A DNA stretch of 64,000 bases from an uncultured Bacilli bacterium (GTDB taxonomy: Bacteria; Bacillota_I; Bacilli_A; RF39; UBA660): the NCBI GenBank assembly GCA_934154785.1, contig CAKPGL010000002.1, forward strand, positions 124,001 to 188,000. The letters run 5' to 3'. A program made the translations under genes and the position numbers. The first letter of the stretch is position 1; the number at the start of each line of letters is the position of its first letter. The notes below the pieces were generated by a model that worked only from the letters and a program-made list of their open reading frames with translations, searched no databases and was not told the DNA's origin. Below are positions 17,297 to 26,578 of this stretch, piece by piece.

Positions 17297-17325
17297 AAAC
17301 ACTTGAAATTAATCAAGTGTTTTTC
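17295..17325. terminator. Bidirectional terminator between the PBP gene and rpmB
   Basis: AAAACACTTGA (17296-17306) pairs with TCAAGTGTTTT (17313-17323), with A run before and T run after. Confidence 0.75.
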
Positions 17326-17359
17326 GTTTAATTAGTATTTTTATATTCAAGATATTAAA

Positions 17360-17530
17360 TTAAGCAGCTTTCTTAAGTGATCTTAATTCTCTTGAAGTCA
17401 TACGAATTGTTTGACCATCATCTAGTGTAACCTTTTGTAGGTTTGGTTTTTGAGCATGTCTAGTAGCTCTACAAGAATGTGATCTTTTATTTCCAAATAA
17501 AGGTTTTGTTGAAGTAATCTTCTTAGCCAT
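17360..17530 (-). CDS. rpmB: 50S ribosomal protein L28
   Basis: 56 residues, slightly shorter than the usual 62. Seen: AKKITSTKPLFGNKRSHSCRA and NLQKVTLDDGQTIRM followed by TSRELRSLKK, the L28 pattern. The N-terminal cysteine pair of zinc-binding forms is missing, so this is a zinc-independent form. Start fixed by AAAGGAGG just upstream on the minus strand and by family alignment; an upstream in-frame Met adds unrelated residues. Confidence 0.93.
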   Translation of the reverse strand: MAKKITSTKPLFGNKRSHSCRATRHAQKPNLQKVTLDDGQTIRMTSRELRSLKKAA

Positions 17531-17571
17531 GGTAAATCCTCCTTTTTTATAAACTTTTCTCACGCTATCTA

Positions 17572-17600
17572 ATTTTACTATAATATTTAAATTAAGTCAA
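17572..17600 (-). promoter_or_regulatory. Promoter of rpmB
   Basis: On the minus strand TTGACT (17600-17595), 17-bp spacer, TAAAAT (17577-17572). Confidence 0.6.
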
Positions 17601-17665
17601 ATATTAATGATAAATTATTTAAAAAAAGCACAAAATATAGTAAAATGAATGTAGGAGGGTTAACT

Positions 17666-20578
17666 ATGAACTATACACCATTATATGTAAAAACACATAA
17701 TTCTTTACTAAGTAGTACCATTACTATTGAAGGATTAATAAACTACGCTATTAATAATAACATAAAAAGTCTTAGTATTTGTGATAACACTATGTATGGT
17801 GTAATGGACTTTTATCATTTATGTAAAAAAAATAATATTAAGCCTATTATTGGTTTAGAAGTAACTTTAGATAATAAGAAGATAGTTCTTTATTGTAAAG
17901 ATAATATTGGTTATACTAATTTAATTTATTTATGTACTAAACAGTCAGAAGAAAAAATAGATCTTAATGTTTTAAAAGATCATAGTACTAATATAATATG
18001 TATTTTACCTTTTGATAGTCTATCTTTATATGAAGATTTAAGTAATATATATGTAGATATATTTAAAGGATATTCTACTTTAAAAGAAAGAAATACTTTA
18101 GATGGTAATAACCTAATTTTTATAAATGAAACATTATCTTTAACAGAAGAAGATAGTACTTATTTACCTTATGTTATCGCTATTAAAGAAGGAACTACTG
18201 TTGATAAGATAGAAATAAATGCACATTCTTATATTTATTCTTTAGATACTATAAAGAAAATAAGTACTAAAGACTTAGAAAACAATTATTATATTACTAA
18301 TAACTGTAATATAGAATTTACTAAGAATAATGATTTATTACCACTATATCCTTGCCCTAATAATATGACATCTTATGAATATTTAAAAAAACTTTGTGTT
18401 GAAGGATTACGTCGTTTATTTGGAGAATATGTAGGTAAAGTTTATGTAGATAGATTAAAATATGAATTAGATATAATTAATAAAATGGGCTTTTGTAATT
18501 ACTTTTTAGTAGTTTGGGATTATGTTAATTATTGTAAAAATAATGATATTTTAGTTGGCCCAGGACGTGGTAGTGCTGCAGGTTCGTTGGTATCTTATGT
18601 TCTTAATATTACAACTGTTGACCCGATTAAATATAATTTGTTATTTGAACGTTTTTTAAATCCCGAACGTATTACTATGCCAGATATTGATATAGACTTT
18701 GAATATACAAAAAGAGAAGATGTAGTTAATTATTGTATAGAAAAGTATGGTATTAAAAAAGTTGCACCCATTATTACATTTGGTACTTTAGGGGCTAAAC
18801 AAGCTATTCGTGATGTTGGAAGATGTATGAATATATCACTATCTATGATAGATAGACTTTGTTCTTATGTTAGTTCTACCTTAAGTTTAAAAGATAATTA
18901 CAAAGATAATCAAAAGTTAAGAGATTATTTAGAAATAAATAGTGAATTAAAAAAAGTGTATAAAGTAGCGTCTAAATTAGAAGGCTTAAAAAGACATACT
19001 AGTATACATGCGGCAGGAATAGTAATGAGTAGATATGATTTAGATACTATTATTCCTCTTGATAAAGGTCATAATGATTTTTATACTACAGGGTATTCTA
19101 TGGAATACTTAGAAGAAATAGGTTTATTAAAAATGGACTTTTTAGCTCTTCGTAATTTAACCTTAATAAAAGAAATTTTAGATGACGCTAAAATTAAATT
19201 TGATGATATTCCAGATAATGATTCTAAGGCTCTTAATATATTTACGACTGCTAATACCAGTGGTATATTTCAATTTGAATCTAGTGGTATGGTAAATTTT
19301 TTGAGAAAATTCAAACCAACAACTATGGATGATATAATTGCTGCCTTAGCACTTTTTAGACCAGGACCTATGAATAATATAGATTCTTATATAAAAAGAA
19401 AACATGGTAAAGAAAAAATAGATTATTTAGATAAAAATTTAGAAAGTATTCTAAAACCTACTTATGGAATAATTGTATACCAAGAACAGATTATGCAAAT
19501 AGCAAGTGTTCTTGCAGGTTATTCTTTAGGTGAGGCTGATGTTCTTAGACGTGCAATGAGTAAAAAGAAAGAAAATGTTCTTTTAGAAGAAAAAGAAAAG
19601 TTTGTAAAAAGAAGTGTTGCTAAAGGATATAGTTTAGAAACTGCTACTAAGGTATATGACTTAATATTAAAGTTTGCTTCTTATGGTTTTAACAAAGCTC
19701 ATTCTGTTGCGTACTCTTTAATATCTTATCGTATGGCTTATTTAAAGGCTCATTATCCATTTTTATTTATGAAAAGTTTACTTACTTCTAATATTGGTAG
19801 TGAATCTAAAACTAGGGAATATATCTATGAATGTAAAGCTAATAATATTAATATATTAAAACCTAGCATTAATCATAGTTCTAGTACTTATGTTATTTAT
19901 GATAATAATATTTTATTTCCTTTAACTTGTATAAAAAATGTTGGTATTAATGCGACAAACATGATTATTGAAGAAAGAGCTAAAGGTGAATTTAAAGATA
20001 TATTTGAGTTTGCTAAAAGATGTTACGGTAAAAGTGTAACTCGTAAAACTTTAGAAAATCTTATTTTAGCGGGTTGCTTTGATGAATTTGGTTTAAATAA
20101 AAGAACACTTATGAATAACTTAGATATAATTGTTAATTATAGTGAACTAGGAGAATTTTTAGAAGATGATGATTCTCTAAAACCTGTTATAACAGAAGAA
20201 ACCGATTATTCCAAGGTAGAATTAATGCAAATGGAACTTGATATATTTGGTTTTTATTTAAGTAATCATCCGGTTACAGAATATAAAAATATATATAAAA
20301 ACGCTATTAGTATAAGTAGTATACCTTTATATTTTAATAAGAATGTTGAATTAGTAGTTTATATAGATAAAATAAGAGAGATTACTACTAAAGATAATAG
20401 CAAAATGTGTTTTTTAACAGTAAGTGATGAAATCTCTACTTTAGATGTAGTATTATTTCCAAAAACATATGAAAAGTATAATAATATTGAAGAAAAAAAG
20501 GTAGCACGATTATTTGGTAGGGTAGAGAAGAGATTTGATAAGTATCAGTTAATAGCGGAAGATATAAAAATATTATAA
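17666..20578 (+). CDS. dnaE: DNA polymerase III alpha subunit, DnaE type
   Basis: Replicative polymerase; in Bacillota DnaE extends primers on the lagging strand before PolC takes over. 970 residues. Order: PHP domain (from KTHNSLLSS), palm with catalytic aspartates in PDIDIDFEYTKR (about 337-343) and MDFLALRN (about 490), GPGRGSAAGS nucleotide loop, thumb and fingers, helix-hairpin-helix, and a C-terminal OB fold. It lacks the PolC exonuclease insert. ATG at 17666 follows GGAGGG; seven earlier in-frame codons include the ribosome site. A TAAAAT -10 at 17641-17646 diverges from the rpmB promoter. Confidence 0.95.
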   Translation: MNYTPLYVKTHNSLLSSTITIEGLINYAINNNIKSLSICDNTMYGVMDFYHLCKKNNIKPIIGLEVTLDNKKIVLYCKDNIGYTNLIYLCTKQSEEKIDLNVLKDHSTNIICILPFDSLSLYEDLSNIYVDIFKGYSTLKERNTLDGNNLIFINETLSLTEEDSTYLPYVIAIKEGTTVDKIEINAHSYIYSLDTIKKISTKDLENNYYITNNCNIEFTKNNDLLPLYPCPNNMTSYEYLKKLCVEGLRRLFGEYVGKVYVDRLKYELDIINKMGFCNYFLVVWDYVNYCKNNDILVGPGRGSAAGSLVSYVLNITTVDPIKYNLLFERFLNPERITMPDIDIDFEYTKREDVVNYCIEKYGIKKVAPIITFGTLGAKQAIRDVGRCMNISLSMIDRLCSYVSSTLSLKDNYKDNQKLRDYLEINSELKKVYKVASKLEGLKRHTSIHAAGIVMSRYDLDTIIPLDKGHNDFYTTGYSMEYLEEIGLLKMDFLALRNLTLIKEILDDAKIKFDDIPDNDSKALNIFTTANTSGIFQFESSGMVNFLRKFKPTTMDDIIAALALFRPGPMNNIDSYIKRKHGKEKIDYLDKNLESILKPTYGIIVYQEQIMQIASVLAGYSLGEADVLRRAMSKKKENVLLEEKEKFVKRSVAKGYSLETATKVYDLILKFASYGFNKAHSVAYSLISYRMAYLKAHYPFLFMKSLLTSNIGSESKTREYIYECKANNINILKPSINHSSSTYVIYDNNILFPLTCIKNVGINATNMIIEERAKGEFKDIFEFAKRCYGKSVTRKTLENLILAGCFDEFGLNKRTLMNNLDIIVNYSELGEFLEDDDSLKPVITEETDYSKVELMQMELDIFGFYLSNHPVTEYKNIYKNAISISSIPLYFNKNVELVVYIDKIREITTKDNSKMCFLTVSDEISTLDVVLFPKTYEKYNNIEEKKVARLFGRVEKRFDKYQLIAEDIKIL

Positions 20579-20594
20579 TTAAGTTATTATTTAG

Positions 20595-21201
20595 ATGGTA
20601 TTTATTGCTAAAAGAAATATAGTTGATTATATATGGAAAAGTGCTAATCTTGAAGGTATTAGAGTTACTTATCAAGAAACACAAGCTATTTATGATGGTG
20701 GTGTAGTAACAGGGCTTACAGTAGATAATATTATAGCAATAAATAATTTGAAGTATGCTTGGCAGTTTATTCTTGAAAATGCTGGAATAGAGTAGGATTA
20801 TAAAGTATTATGTGAATTACATAAATTAACTTGTGATAAATTAGTTTTAGATGGGAATTTAGGTAAAATAAGAACTACACCAGTAAATATTGGTGGAACA
20901 TCTTGGAAACCACAATTTCCAATAGAAAGTCAAATAAAAGAGGAATTAGGTGGCTTACCTAATCAACCTTTAAAATCTAAAACAGAAATAGCAATTTTTT
21001 ATTGATGGAAATAAACGAGTTGCTATGTTATTTGCCAATAAAATAATGATTGATAATGGGTGTGGTATTATAACAATATCTCAAGAAAATCAACCTGTTT
21101 TTTATGAAAAACTAATAAAGTTTTATGAAACTGGTAATAATGAAGATTTAAAAAAATGGATTTATGATACAAGTATTGATGGTATTGATTTAAATAAATA
21201 A
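20595..21201 (+). pseudogene. Decayed Fic-family gene
   Basis: Fic proteins transfer AMP or other groups to target proteins. The first 66 codons (ANLEGIRVTYQETQAIYDGG, typical of the Fic N-terminal region) end in TAG at 20793-20795. The same frame continues (DYKVLCELHKLTCDKLV, TPVNIGGTSWKPQFPIE) to a TGA near 21003. A one-step frame change then restores FIDGNKRVAMLFANK, the second half of the Fic motif, and runs to TAA at 21199-21201. The HPF part of the motif with its catalytic histidine is missing, so a small deletion accompanies the frameshift. At least two disabling changes make function unlikely. Confidence 0.8.
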
Positions 21202-21233
21202 TTTGATAAAAAGGTAAAATATTACTATACTAT

Positions 21234-21255
21234 AAAAAGGACTAAAGTCCTTTTT
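21234..21255 (-). terminator. Terminator of sspI, overlapping its stop
   Basis: AAAAAGGACT (21234-21243) pairs with AGTCCTTTTT (21246-21255). On the minus strand the hairpin ends in a T run; it may also act for the decayed gene on the plus strand. Confidence 0.7.
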
Positions 21256-21439
21256 TAATGCATTCTAGTATTTCTTCATGATTATTACTGTTTTGCCATA
21301 GTATTTCAAATAATACTCCTAAACCTGGTAAAGTAATTTCATCTTGTTCTTTAATTGATTCTTCAATAGAATTTTTTATGTCATCAGTAGAAGAATCTTT
21401 GAAATTTTTTTTTATATGAGAGCGAATATCTATATTCAT
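21242..21439 (-). CDS. sspI: Small acid-soluble spore protein I
   Basis: 65 residues. The central LPGLGVLFEILWQNS is the hallmark of the SspI family (Bacillus: LPGLGVLFEVIWQ), and the length and N-terminus (MNIDIRSHIKKNF) fit. Made in the forespore; minor SASP of unsettled role. Ribosome site AAAGGATGAT on the minus strand. I could not find a convincing sigma-G promoter upstream. Together with cotE it marks a sporulation background. Confidence 0.9.
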   Translation of the reverse strand: MNIDIRSHIKKNFKDSSTDDIKNSIEESIKEQDEITLPGLGVLFEILWQNSNNHEEILECIKKGL

Positions 21440-21545
21440 GGTATCATCCTTTCAAAAATATTATTACCAAAATTAAAAAAAATATGTAAATATGTTTAAA
21501 AAAAGAAAAATATATAGTATAATTACTTTAAGGTAGGTGTTGCTA

Positions 21546-23150
21546 ATGAAGACAAGTAGTTCGTTAAAGAATTTTGTTATTTTGATGTTTATCTTTATAT
21601 TTGTATTCATTATTATTGGAATAGTTAATAAAGCTTTTAGTGATAATGAAATTTCTTTTTTTCATAAAGATAATTTTAGAATATTATCGTCTTATGAAAA
21701 TGCTGACTTGGAAAGTCAAATTGTAGGGTATGCAAAAAGCAAAGGTATTCAAGTTAGTTTTACTTATAAGGGAGATCTTGAAATAGTAGATGAATTAAAT
21801 GATAATTCTTCTTCATATGATGCTGTTTGGATTTCTAATTCTATATGGTTATATATGTTAGATAATACTTATACTGTATCAAATTCTAAGTCTATTAGTA
21901 TAAGTCCTGTTGTAATGGGAATTAGGAAAAATAAAGCTGCGTCTTTAGGGTTGATTGGTAAAGATATTTATAATCGTGATTTGTTGCAATTAATTAAGAA
22001 TAAACAGATTAAATATGTTATGTCATCTGTTACACAGACTAATACTGGTGCAACAGCATATTTAGGATTTTTAAATACTTTAGCAGGCTCACCCGAAGTT
22101 TTAACAACAGAAATGTTAGATAATACAAAACTAATTGATGACATGATTGATATATTTTCTGGTGTTGAAAGAGTATCAGGTGATGAAAGTTATCTTGAAA
22201 CAATGTTTTTAAATAGTGATGATTATGAAGCAGTTATAGCTAGTGAGTCATCTTTAATTAATATTAATAAAAAATTAAAAAATAGTGGTAAAGAAGAATT
22301 ATATTTATTATACCCTGTTGATGGTGTAGCAATAAATGATTCAACTTTTGCCTATATTGACAATAAATTAGGAAAAAGTGAATATTTCAAAGAAATTCAA
22401 AATTATTTATTAAGTACAGAAAGTCAAGAGAAACTTTTAGAACAAGGACGTAGAACTTGGTATGGTGGTACTAATAATAATTCTAATAAAGAAATTTTTA
22501 ATCCTGATTGGGGTATTGATACAAATAAGTATTTAATAACTACTAAGTATCCTTCTAAGAAGGTAATGACTAAGGCAATAGGAATATACATTGAAAGTTT
22601 AAGAAAACCAACTCATGTAGTATTTTGCCTAGATTATTCTGGTAGTATGTCAGGATCTGGTGTAAGAGAATTACGTGATGCGATGGAGTATATTTTGGAT
22701 TATGATCAGGCATCAAAAAGTCAATTACAATTTTCTAAAAAAGATAAGATTACCGTTATAACTTTTGGAAGTACAGTTACTAATATCTGGAACACAGATA
22801 ATGGACTAGAAACTGCTAATTTAATTAGTAAAATTAATTCGTTAAATCCAGATGGAACTACTGCTTTATATGATGCAGTAATTGCGGGAATGGATATTTT
22901 AGCTAAGGAAACAGATGATTATACAAAAACTATTATTGCTATGACAGATGGTGCTATTAACGTGGGAACCTATAGTAGCTTGGCTAGCAAATATAACTCT
23001 TTGAAAGAGAAAATACCTGTTTATAGTATCACTTTTGGAGCGGCAAGAGAAAGTGAACTAGATAAAATAGCTAACCTAACAAATGCTAAAGTTTTCAATG
23101 GTAAGAGTGGTTTATTACAAGCATTTAAAGAGGTTAGGGGGTACAATTAA
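21546..23150 (+). CDS. Membrane-anchored substrate-binding domain fused to a VWA domain
   Basis: 534 residues. One N-terminal membrane helix (about 8-30) with no lipobox. Residues about 40-330 resemble a type II periplasmic-binding fold (FRILSSYENADLES, YDAVWISNSIWLYM, the TNTGATAYLGFLNTLAG segment). The C-terminal 175 residues are a VWA domain with a complete metal site: DYSGSMSGS at about 363, the Thr in DGTTALYDA near 436 and the Asp in MTDGA near 466. First gene of an operon of four; TATAAT at 21518-21523. The fusion suggests an extracellular ligand sensor that binds another protein through VWA. Role unknown. Confidence 0.8.
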   Translation: MKTSSSLKNFVILMFIFIFVFIIIGIVNKAFSDNEISFFHKDNFRILSSYENADLESQIVGYAKSKGIQVSFTYKGDLEIVDELNDNSSSYDAVWISNSIWLYMLDNTYTVSNSKSISISPVVMGIRKNKAASLGLIGKDIYNRDLLQLIKNKQIKYVMSSVTQTNTGATAYLGFLNTLAGSPEVLTTEMLDNTKLIDDMIDIFSGVERVSGDESYLETMFLNSDDYEAVIASESSLININKKLKNSGKEELYLLYPVDGVAINDSTFAYIDNKLGKSEYFKEIQNYLLSTESQEKLLEQGRRTWYGGTNNNSNKEIFNPDWGIDTNKYLITTKYPSKKVMTKAIGIYIESLRKPTHVVFCLDYSGSMSGSGVRELRDAMEYILDYDQASKSQLQFSKKDKITVITFGSTVTNIWNTDNGLETANLISKINSLNPDGTTALYDAVIAGMDILAKETDDYTKTIIAMTDGAINVGTYSSLASKYNSLKEKIPVYSITFGAARESELDKIANLTNAKVFNGKSGLLQAFKEVRGYN

Positions 23151-23761
23151 TGCTAAAAAAAAGATATATTTATTCTGTTATTTTAGCGGCAATTTTCTTT
23201 GTAGTGTTATACGTAATTTTAGATATTTCTTTGGTAATTAGCATTTTACTTACATTTGGTATTTATATTGGTGGTATATTGTTTTTTAAAGAAAAAGATG
23301 TACGTAAGTATGATCCTAATCTTATTATGCATTACTGTTATTTAATATCAAAATTTAAAAATTTTAGTAATTTTATAGATGATCCTAAAATAATTAAAAA
23401 TATTGATGATATATCTGTTGAAGCTGAAAAAATTATTACTATGTTAGAACAAAAACCAAATAAAGTAACCCAGGTATATGATAGTTTTGATTATTATTTA
23501 CCTCTTTGTAATAAAATTATTGAGCAATACATCTATTTAAAGAAAAAAGAGAATCTAACTAGTCAAGAACAAAGATTTTTACAAGAAATTAATCAATGCT
23601 TAGATAACTTAGAATCTGAGTTCACTAAGTTATTAGAAAATATGAATTATACTAAGATGTTGGATATTAATACACAAATAGAGATGTTTCAAAGAGGTAA
23701 CAGAGTTATAAATGATAAAATAATTAAAGAAGGAAGTGATTCTGATGATGCCAGAAGGTAA
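23150..23761 (+). CDS. XpaC-like membrane protein (5-bromo-4-chloroindolyl phosphate hydrolysis family)
   Basis: 203 residues. Two adjacent membrane helices at the N-terminus (about 7-48), then a helical cytoplasmic part containing SFDYYLPLCNKIIEQYIYL, matching the conserved YYLP..xKxxxxY motif of the XpaC/Halogen_Hydrol family. Such genes usually neighbour TelA-type toxic-anion resistance genes; TelA itself is not in this window. The start shares a base with the stop of the VWA gene and its end overlaps the next start, so the operon is tightly coupled. The enzymatic name of the family is historical and unproven. Confidence 0.65.
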   Translation: MLKKRYIYSVILAAIFFVVLYVILDISLVISILLTFGIYIGGILFFKEKDVRKYDPNLIMHYCYLISKFKNFSNFIDDPKIIKNIDDISVEAEKIITMLEQKPNKVTQVYDSFDYYLPLCNKIIEQYIYLKKKENLTSQEQRFLQEINQCLDNLESEFTKLLENMNYTKMLDINTQIEMFQRGNRVINDKIIKEGSDSDDARR

Positions 23762-24857
23762 GAAGGAAAAAATAATTGGTGTAATAGTTTTATTAGCGAT
23801 CATTGTAATAGTTGTGGTTGTTAAGTTTGTCAATGATAAGAATACAAATTTAACTGTAGTATATGGTGCAGTAGGTGGAGGTAAGGAAGATTTCCTTGCA
23901 GACCCAGACTTTAATGATATTTTAGCAAAAAAATATAATATAAAATTTGTTGGTGATACTTGGAGTAATGGTAAAACCGTTAAAGATAATGTAGTTAGAA
24001 GTAATGGTGATAAATATGATTTAATATTTTTCTCTGACCAAAGATTCTATGATTATTATAAAACACCAGCTCAAGGAAACGAAGCAAAGCGTAATACTGT
24101 TATTGATGGAGGGTTGACTCTTAATACACCTATAGTTATATATAGTTGGGATATAGTTGTTGACGCTTTAATGAAACAAAATATTGTTACTAAAAAAGAT
24201 GATGTTTATTACATTACTGATATGCCTAAACTAATTGATTATATTTTGGAAGGTAAAAAATGGAGTGATATTGGTTTAAATGATATTTATGGTTATATAA
24301 ATATTTATTCAACAGATCCAGTAACTTCTTCTCCTGGCGCAACTTATTATGGTTTATTACTTTCAATTATGAGTGGGGGAGATGTTAATGAAGTAAGTAT
24401 TAGTAATGCATTACCTAAATTAAAGAGATTTTATCAAAAATCAGGTTATATGAATAATACTCCAGCTGATTTATTTGAATTGTATTTGAAGACAGGCGTT
24501 GGTTCTAAACCTATGATTGTTGATTATGAAAAGAGTATTATTGAATTTAAAAATTCTAATCCAAAAGGATATGATGAAGTTAAAGATTCAATAAGAATAT
24601 TATATCCGACACCAACTATTTGGAATTCACATTGTATAGCAACATTCGATGATGAAGGTAATCAGTTCCTAAAGGCATTTGAGGATGCTGATATTCAACA
24701 AACTGCTTGGTCTAAATATGGTTTTAGAGTTGGTGTAACTGGTGGAAACTACGATGTTTCGGCAATAGGAATAAGTGGTATACCAAAAACAATTACTAGT
24801 TCTACATCTGGTTTAAGAATGGATGTATATAATGAATTAATAAATTATTTAAAATAG
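23745..24857 (+). CDS. Membrane-anchored solute-binding-like protein
   Basis: 370 residues. Positive N-terminus, then one helix (about 9-27) and an extracytoplasmic domain resembling a periplasmic-binding fold: LTVVYGAVGGGKEDF, KYDLIFFSDQRFYDYY, TDPVTSSPGATYYGLLLSIM. No permease gene is near, so it is unlikely to serve an importer. It resembles the binding half of the VWA gene two genes upstream in general plan, which suggests a paired sensing role. Start at 23745 chosen from GGAAGTGAT; the ATG at 23748 is equally possible. Overlaps the XpaC-like gene by 17 nt. Confidence 0.7.
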   Translation: MMPEGKKEKIIGVIVLLAIIVIVVVVKFVNDKNTNLTVVYGAVGGGKEDFLADPDFNDILAKKYNIKFVGDTWSNGKTVKDNVVRSNGDKYDLIFFSDQRFYDYYKTPAQGNEAKRNTVIDGGLTLNTPIVIYSWDIVVDALMKQNIVTKKDDVYYITDMPKLIDYILEGKKWSDIGLNDIYGYINIYSTDPVTSSPGATYYGLLLSIMSGGDVNEVSISNALPKLKRFYQKSGYMNNTPADLFELYLKTGVGSKPMIVDYEKSIIEFKNSNPKGYDEVKDSIRILYPTPTIWNSHCIATFDDEGNQFLKAFEDADIQQTAWSKYGFRVGVTGGNYDVSAIGISGIPKTITSSTSGLRMDVYNELINYLK

Positions 24858-24870
24858 GAGGATTGAAAAA

Positions 24871-25899
24871 ATGGGATTTATTAAAGCAATAGGCGTATCT
24901 GCAGCAAGTCAATTAGCAGATACTTATAGAGAGGTTATTAAATATAACAATATTGATAAAAATATTTTAATTAAAAAGGTTTCAACATATAATGGAGTTA
25001 TTCAAAATGAATCTAGATTATTTGTTGAACCAGGACAATGTGCTATTTATACAGATAATGGGGCAATAAAAGATATTATTACTGAGCCAGGAATGTATTT
25101 TATGGATACATCTGCTCCATCTTTATTTCAAGTAAATATTTTTAAAGGCATTGGTCAAACATTTTTAGAAACAATGAAACGTGTTGCTTACGAAGGTCAA
25201 ACAATTACAACACAAGCTGTATACTTTGTTTCATTAGCAGAAATACCAAGTTTAGCATTTTCTACAGTGAAGAGTCTTTATAAAGATCCTACTTGGGGTG
25301 CTATGGAAGTAAGCTTAAATGGTTCTTATGGTGTTAAAGTTAGTAATCCAGTAAATTTACTTGCTAACATTAATAGTAATGCTGATGAATGTTATTATAA
25401 TAGTTTAGCAAGTCAAATAGAAAATTATATTTCATCAGCACTTATGAAATCTTTAAATAGTTTAGATGTATCATTTGATACAATACCTTCAAAAATAGAA
25501 ACACTTACTGAAGGTATTCTTGAAAATATTAATAGAGAATTAGATACAATAGGAATTTCTTTGACTCGCGTTGTTGTTAGTGAAATAAATGTACCTGAAG
25601 AAATTAGAAAATCTATGTATGAGAGAACAGGTATTAAGATGAAGGCTACGTCAGTAACTAATAATGAAGCCGACATCTATACAAAGTTAAATACCGCAGA
25701 AGCTATAAAAGGTATTGCTAGCAATCCTAATGGAGCTGCAACTACTATAATGGGAATGAAAATTGGTGATACTATTGCGGGTGTAGTTAATAAAGAAATA
25801 AATAATGTCACTGCCAATACTAATACTGATGTTAGTGCTAATAATGTTACTGAAGAGGTAATTGATACTACAGAAATCGATAGTAGTATTGATGAATAA
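24871..25899 (+). CDS. SPFH/band-7 domain protein, YdjI-like
   Basis: 342 residues. Begins with an amphipathic stretch (GFIKAIGVSAASQLADTYRE) and no signal peptide; an SPFH domain follows (ESRLFVEPGQCAIYTDNGAI, ITEPGMYFMD), then a helical region and an Asn/Thr/Asp-rich tail. This plan matches the virion-core/YdjI group of SPFH proteins, which coat the inner membrane face and gather PspA-like stress proteins. Strong ribosome site AGGAGG. It follows the solute-binding gene by 13 nt. Last gene of the operon; the next gene has its own -10 (about 25961-25966). Confidence 0.8.
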   Translation: MGFIKAIGVSAASQLADTYREVIKYNNIDKNILIKKVSTYNGVIQNESRLFVEPGQCAIYTDNGAIKDIITEPGMYFMDTSAPSLFQVNIFKGIGQTFLETMKRVAYEGQTITTQAVYFVSLAEIPSLAFSTVKSLYKDPTWGAMEVSLNGSYGVKVSNPVNLLANINSNADECYYNSLASQIENYISSALMKSLNSLDVSFDTIPSKIETLTEGILENINRELDTIGISLTRVVVSEINVPEEIRKSMYERTGIKMKATSVTNNEADIYTKLNTAEAIKGIASNPNGAATTIMGMKIGDTIAGVVNKEINNVTANTNTDVSANNVTEEVIDTTEIDSSIDE

Positions 25900-25992
25900 T
25901 TCTGCGCCATTGTTAAAAATAATAAAAATAATAAAATATGTTTAAAAAAATAAAAAAATATAGTATAATATTACTAGAATGGAGGAAGAAAA

Positions 25993-26541
25993 ATGGGATG
26001 GATTATTTTAGTAATAGTTGTAGTATTGATTGCTCTTTGGGTAATTGCAACTTATAATTCTTTAGTACAATTAAGAAATAGGGTTAAAGATCAATGGTCA
26101 CAAATCGATGTACATTTAAAAAGACGTGCTGATTTAATACCTAATTTAGTTGAAACTGTAAAAGGATATGCTAAACATGAAAAGGATACTTTAGAAGCAG
26201 TTATTAATGCTCGTAATAAAGCAGTTAGTGCTACTAATGCTACTGAAGAAATGCAAGCTAATAACGAATTAACAGGTGCTTTGACTAAGTTGTTTGCTTT
26301 GGCAGAAAGTTATCCAGAATTAAAAGCTAATACTAATTTTATGGATTTACAAGCTAACTTAAAAGATACTGAAGATAAAATATCTTTTGCTAGACAATTC
26401 TATAATGATACTGTTTTAAAGTATAAAAACAAACTTGAAGTGTTCCCATCAAATTTAGTAGCTGGTATATTTGGATTTAAACCAGAACCTTTCTTTGAAG
26501 CTAGTGCTACTGAAAGAGAAACACCAAAAGTACAATTCTAG
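25993..26541 (+). CDS. lemA: LemA family protein
   Basis: 182 residues with one N-terminal membrane helix (about 3-20) and then a helical-bundle domain: QWSQIDVHLKRRADLIPNLV, GYAKHEKDTLEAVINAR, ISFARQFYNDTVLKYKN, FPSNLVAGIFGF. All are family landmarks. LemA genes commonly stand before a DUF2207/TPM gene, as here. The function is unsettled; the helical domain is cytoplasmic in topology predictions for the family. The stop overlaps a hairpin that can attenuate the following gene. Confidence 0.93.
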   Translation: MGWIILVIVVVLIALWVIATYNSLVQLRNRVKDQWSQIDVHLKRRADLIPNLVETVKGYAKHEKDTLEAVINARNKAVSATNATEEMQANNELTGALTKLFALAESYPELKANTNFMDLQANLKDTEDKISFARQFYNDTVLKYKNKLEVFPSNLVAGIFGFKPEPFFEASATERETPKVQF

Positions 26542-26564
26542 TCTACCAAAAGTAGACTTTTTTT
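26540..26564 (+). terminator. Terminator-like hairpin between lemA and the DUF2207 gene
   Basis: AGTCTAC (26540-26546) pairs with GTAGACT (26552-26558), then T to 26564. The ribosome site of the next gene begins right after (GGAGGA 26565-26570), so this is an intra-operon attenuator unless a separate promoter exists. Confidence 0.65.
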
Positions 26565-26578
26565 GGAGGAAAGTAAAA

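Noticed and set aside
20793..20795. In-frame TAG in the Fic-like gene read as a coded amino acid
   Set aside because: A frameshift and loss of the catalytic histidine lie further on, so simple decay explains it; TAG is a stop elsewhere in the window.
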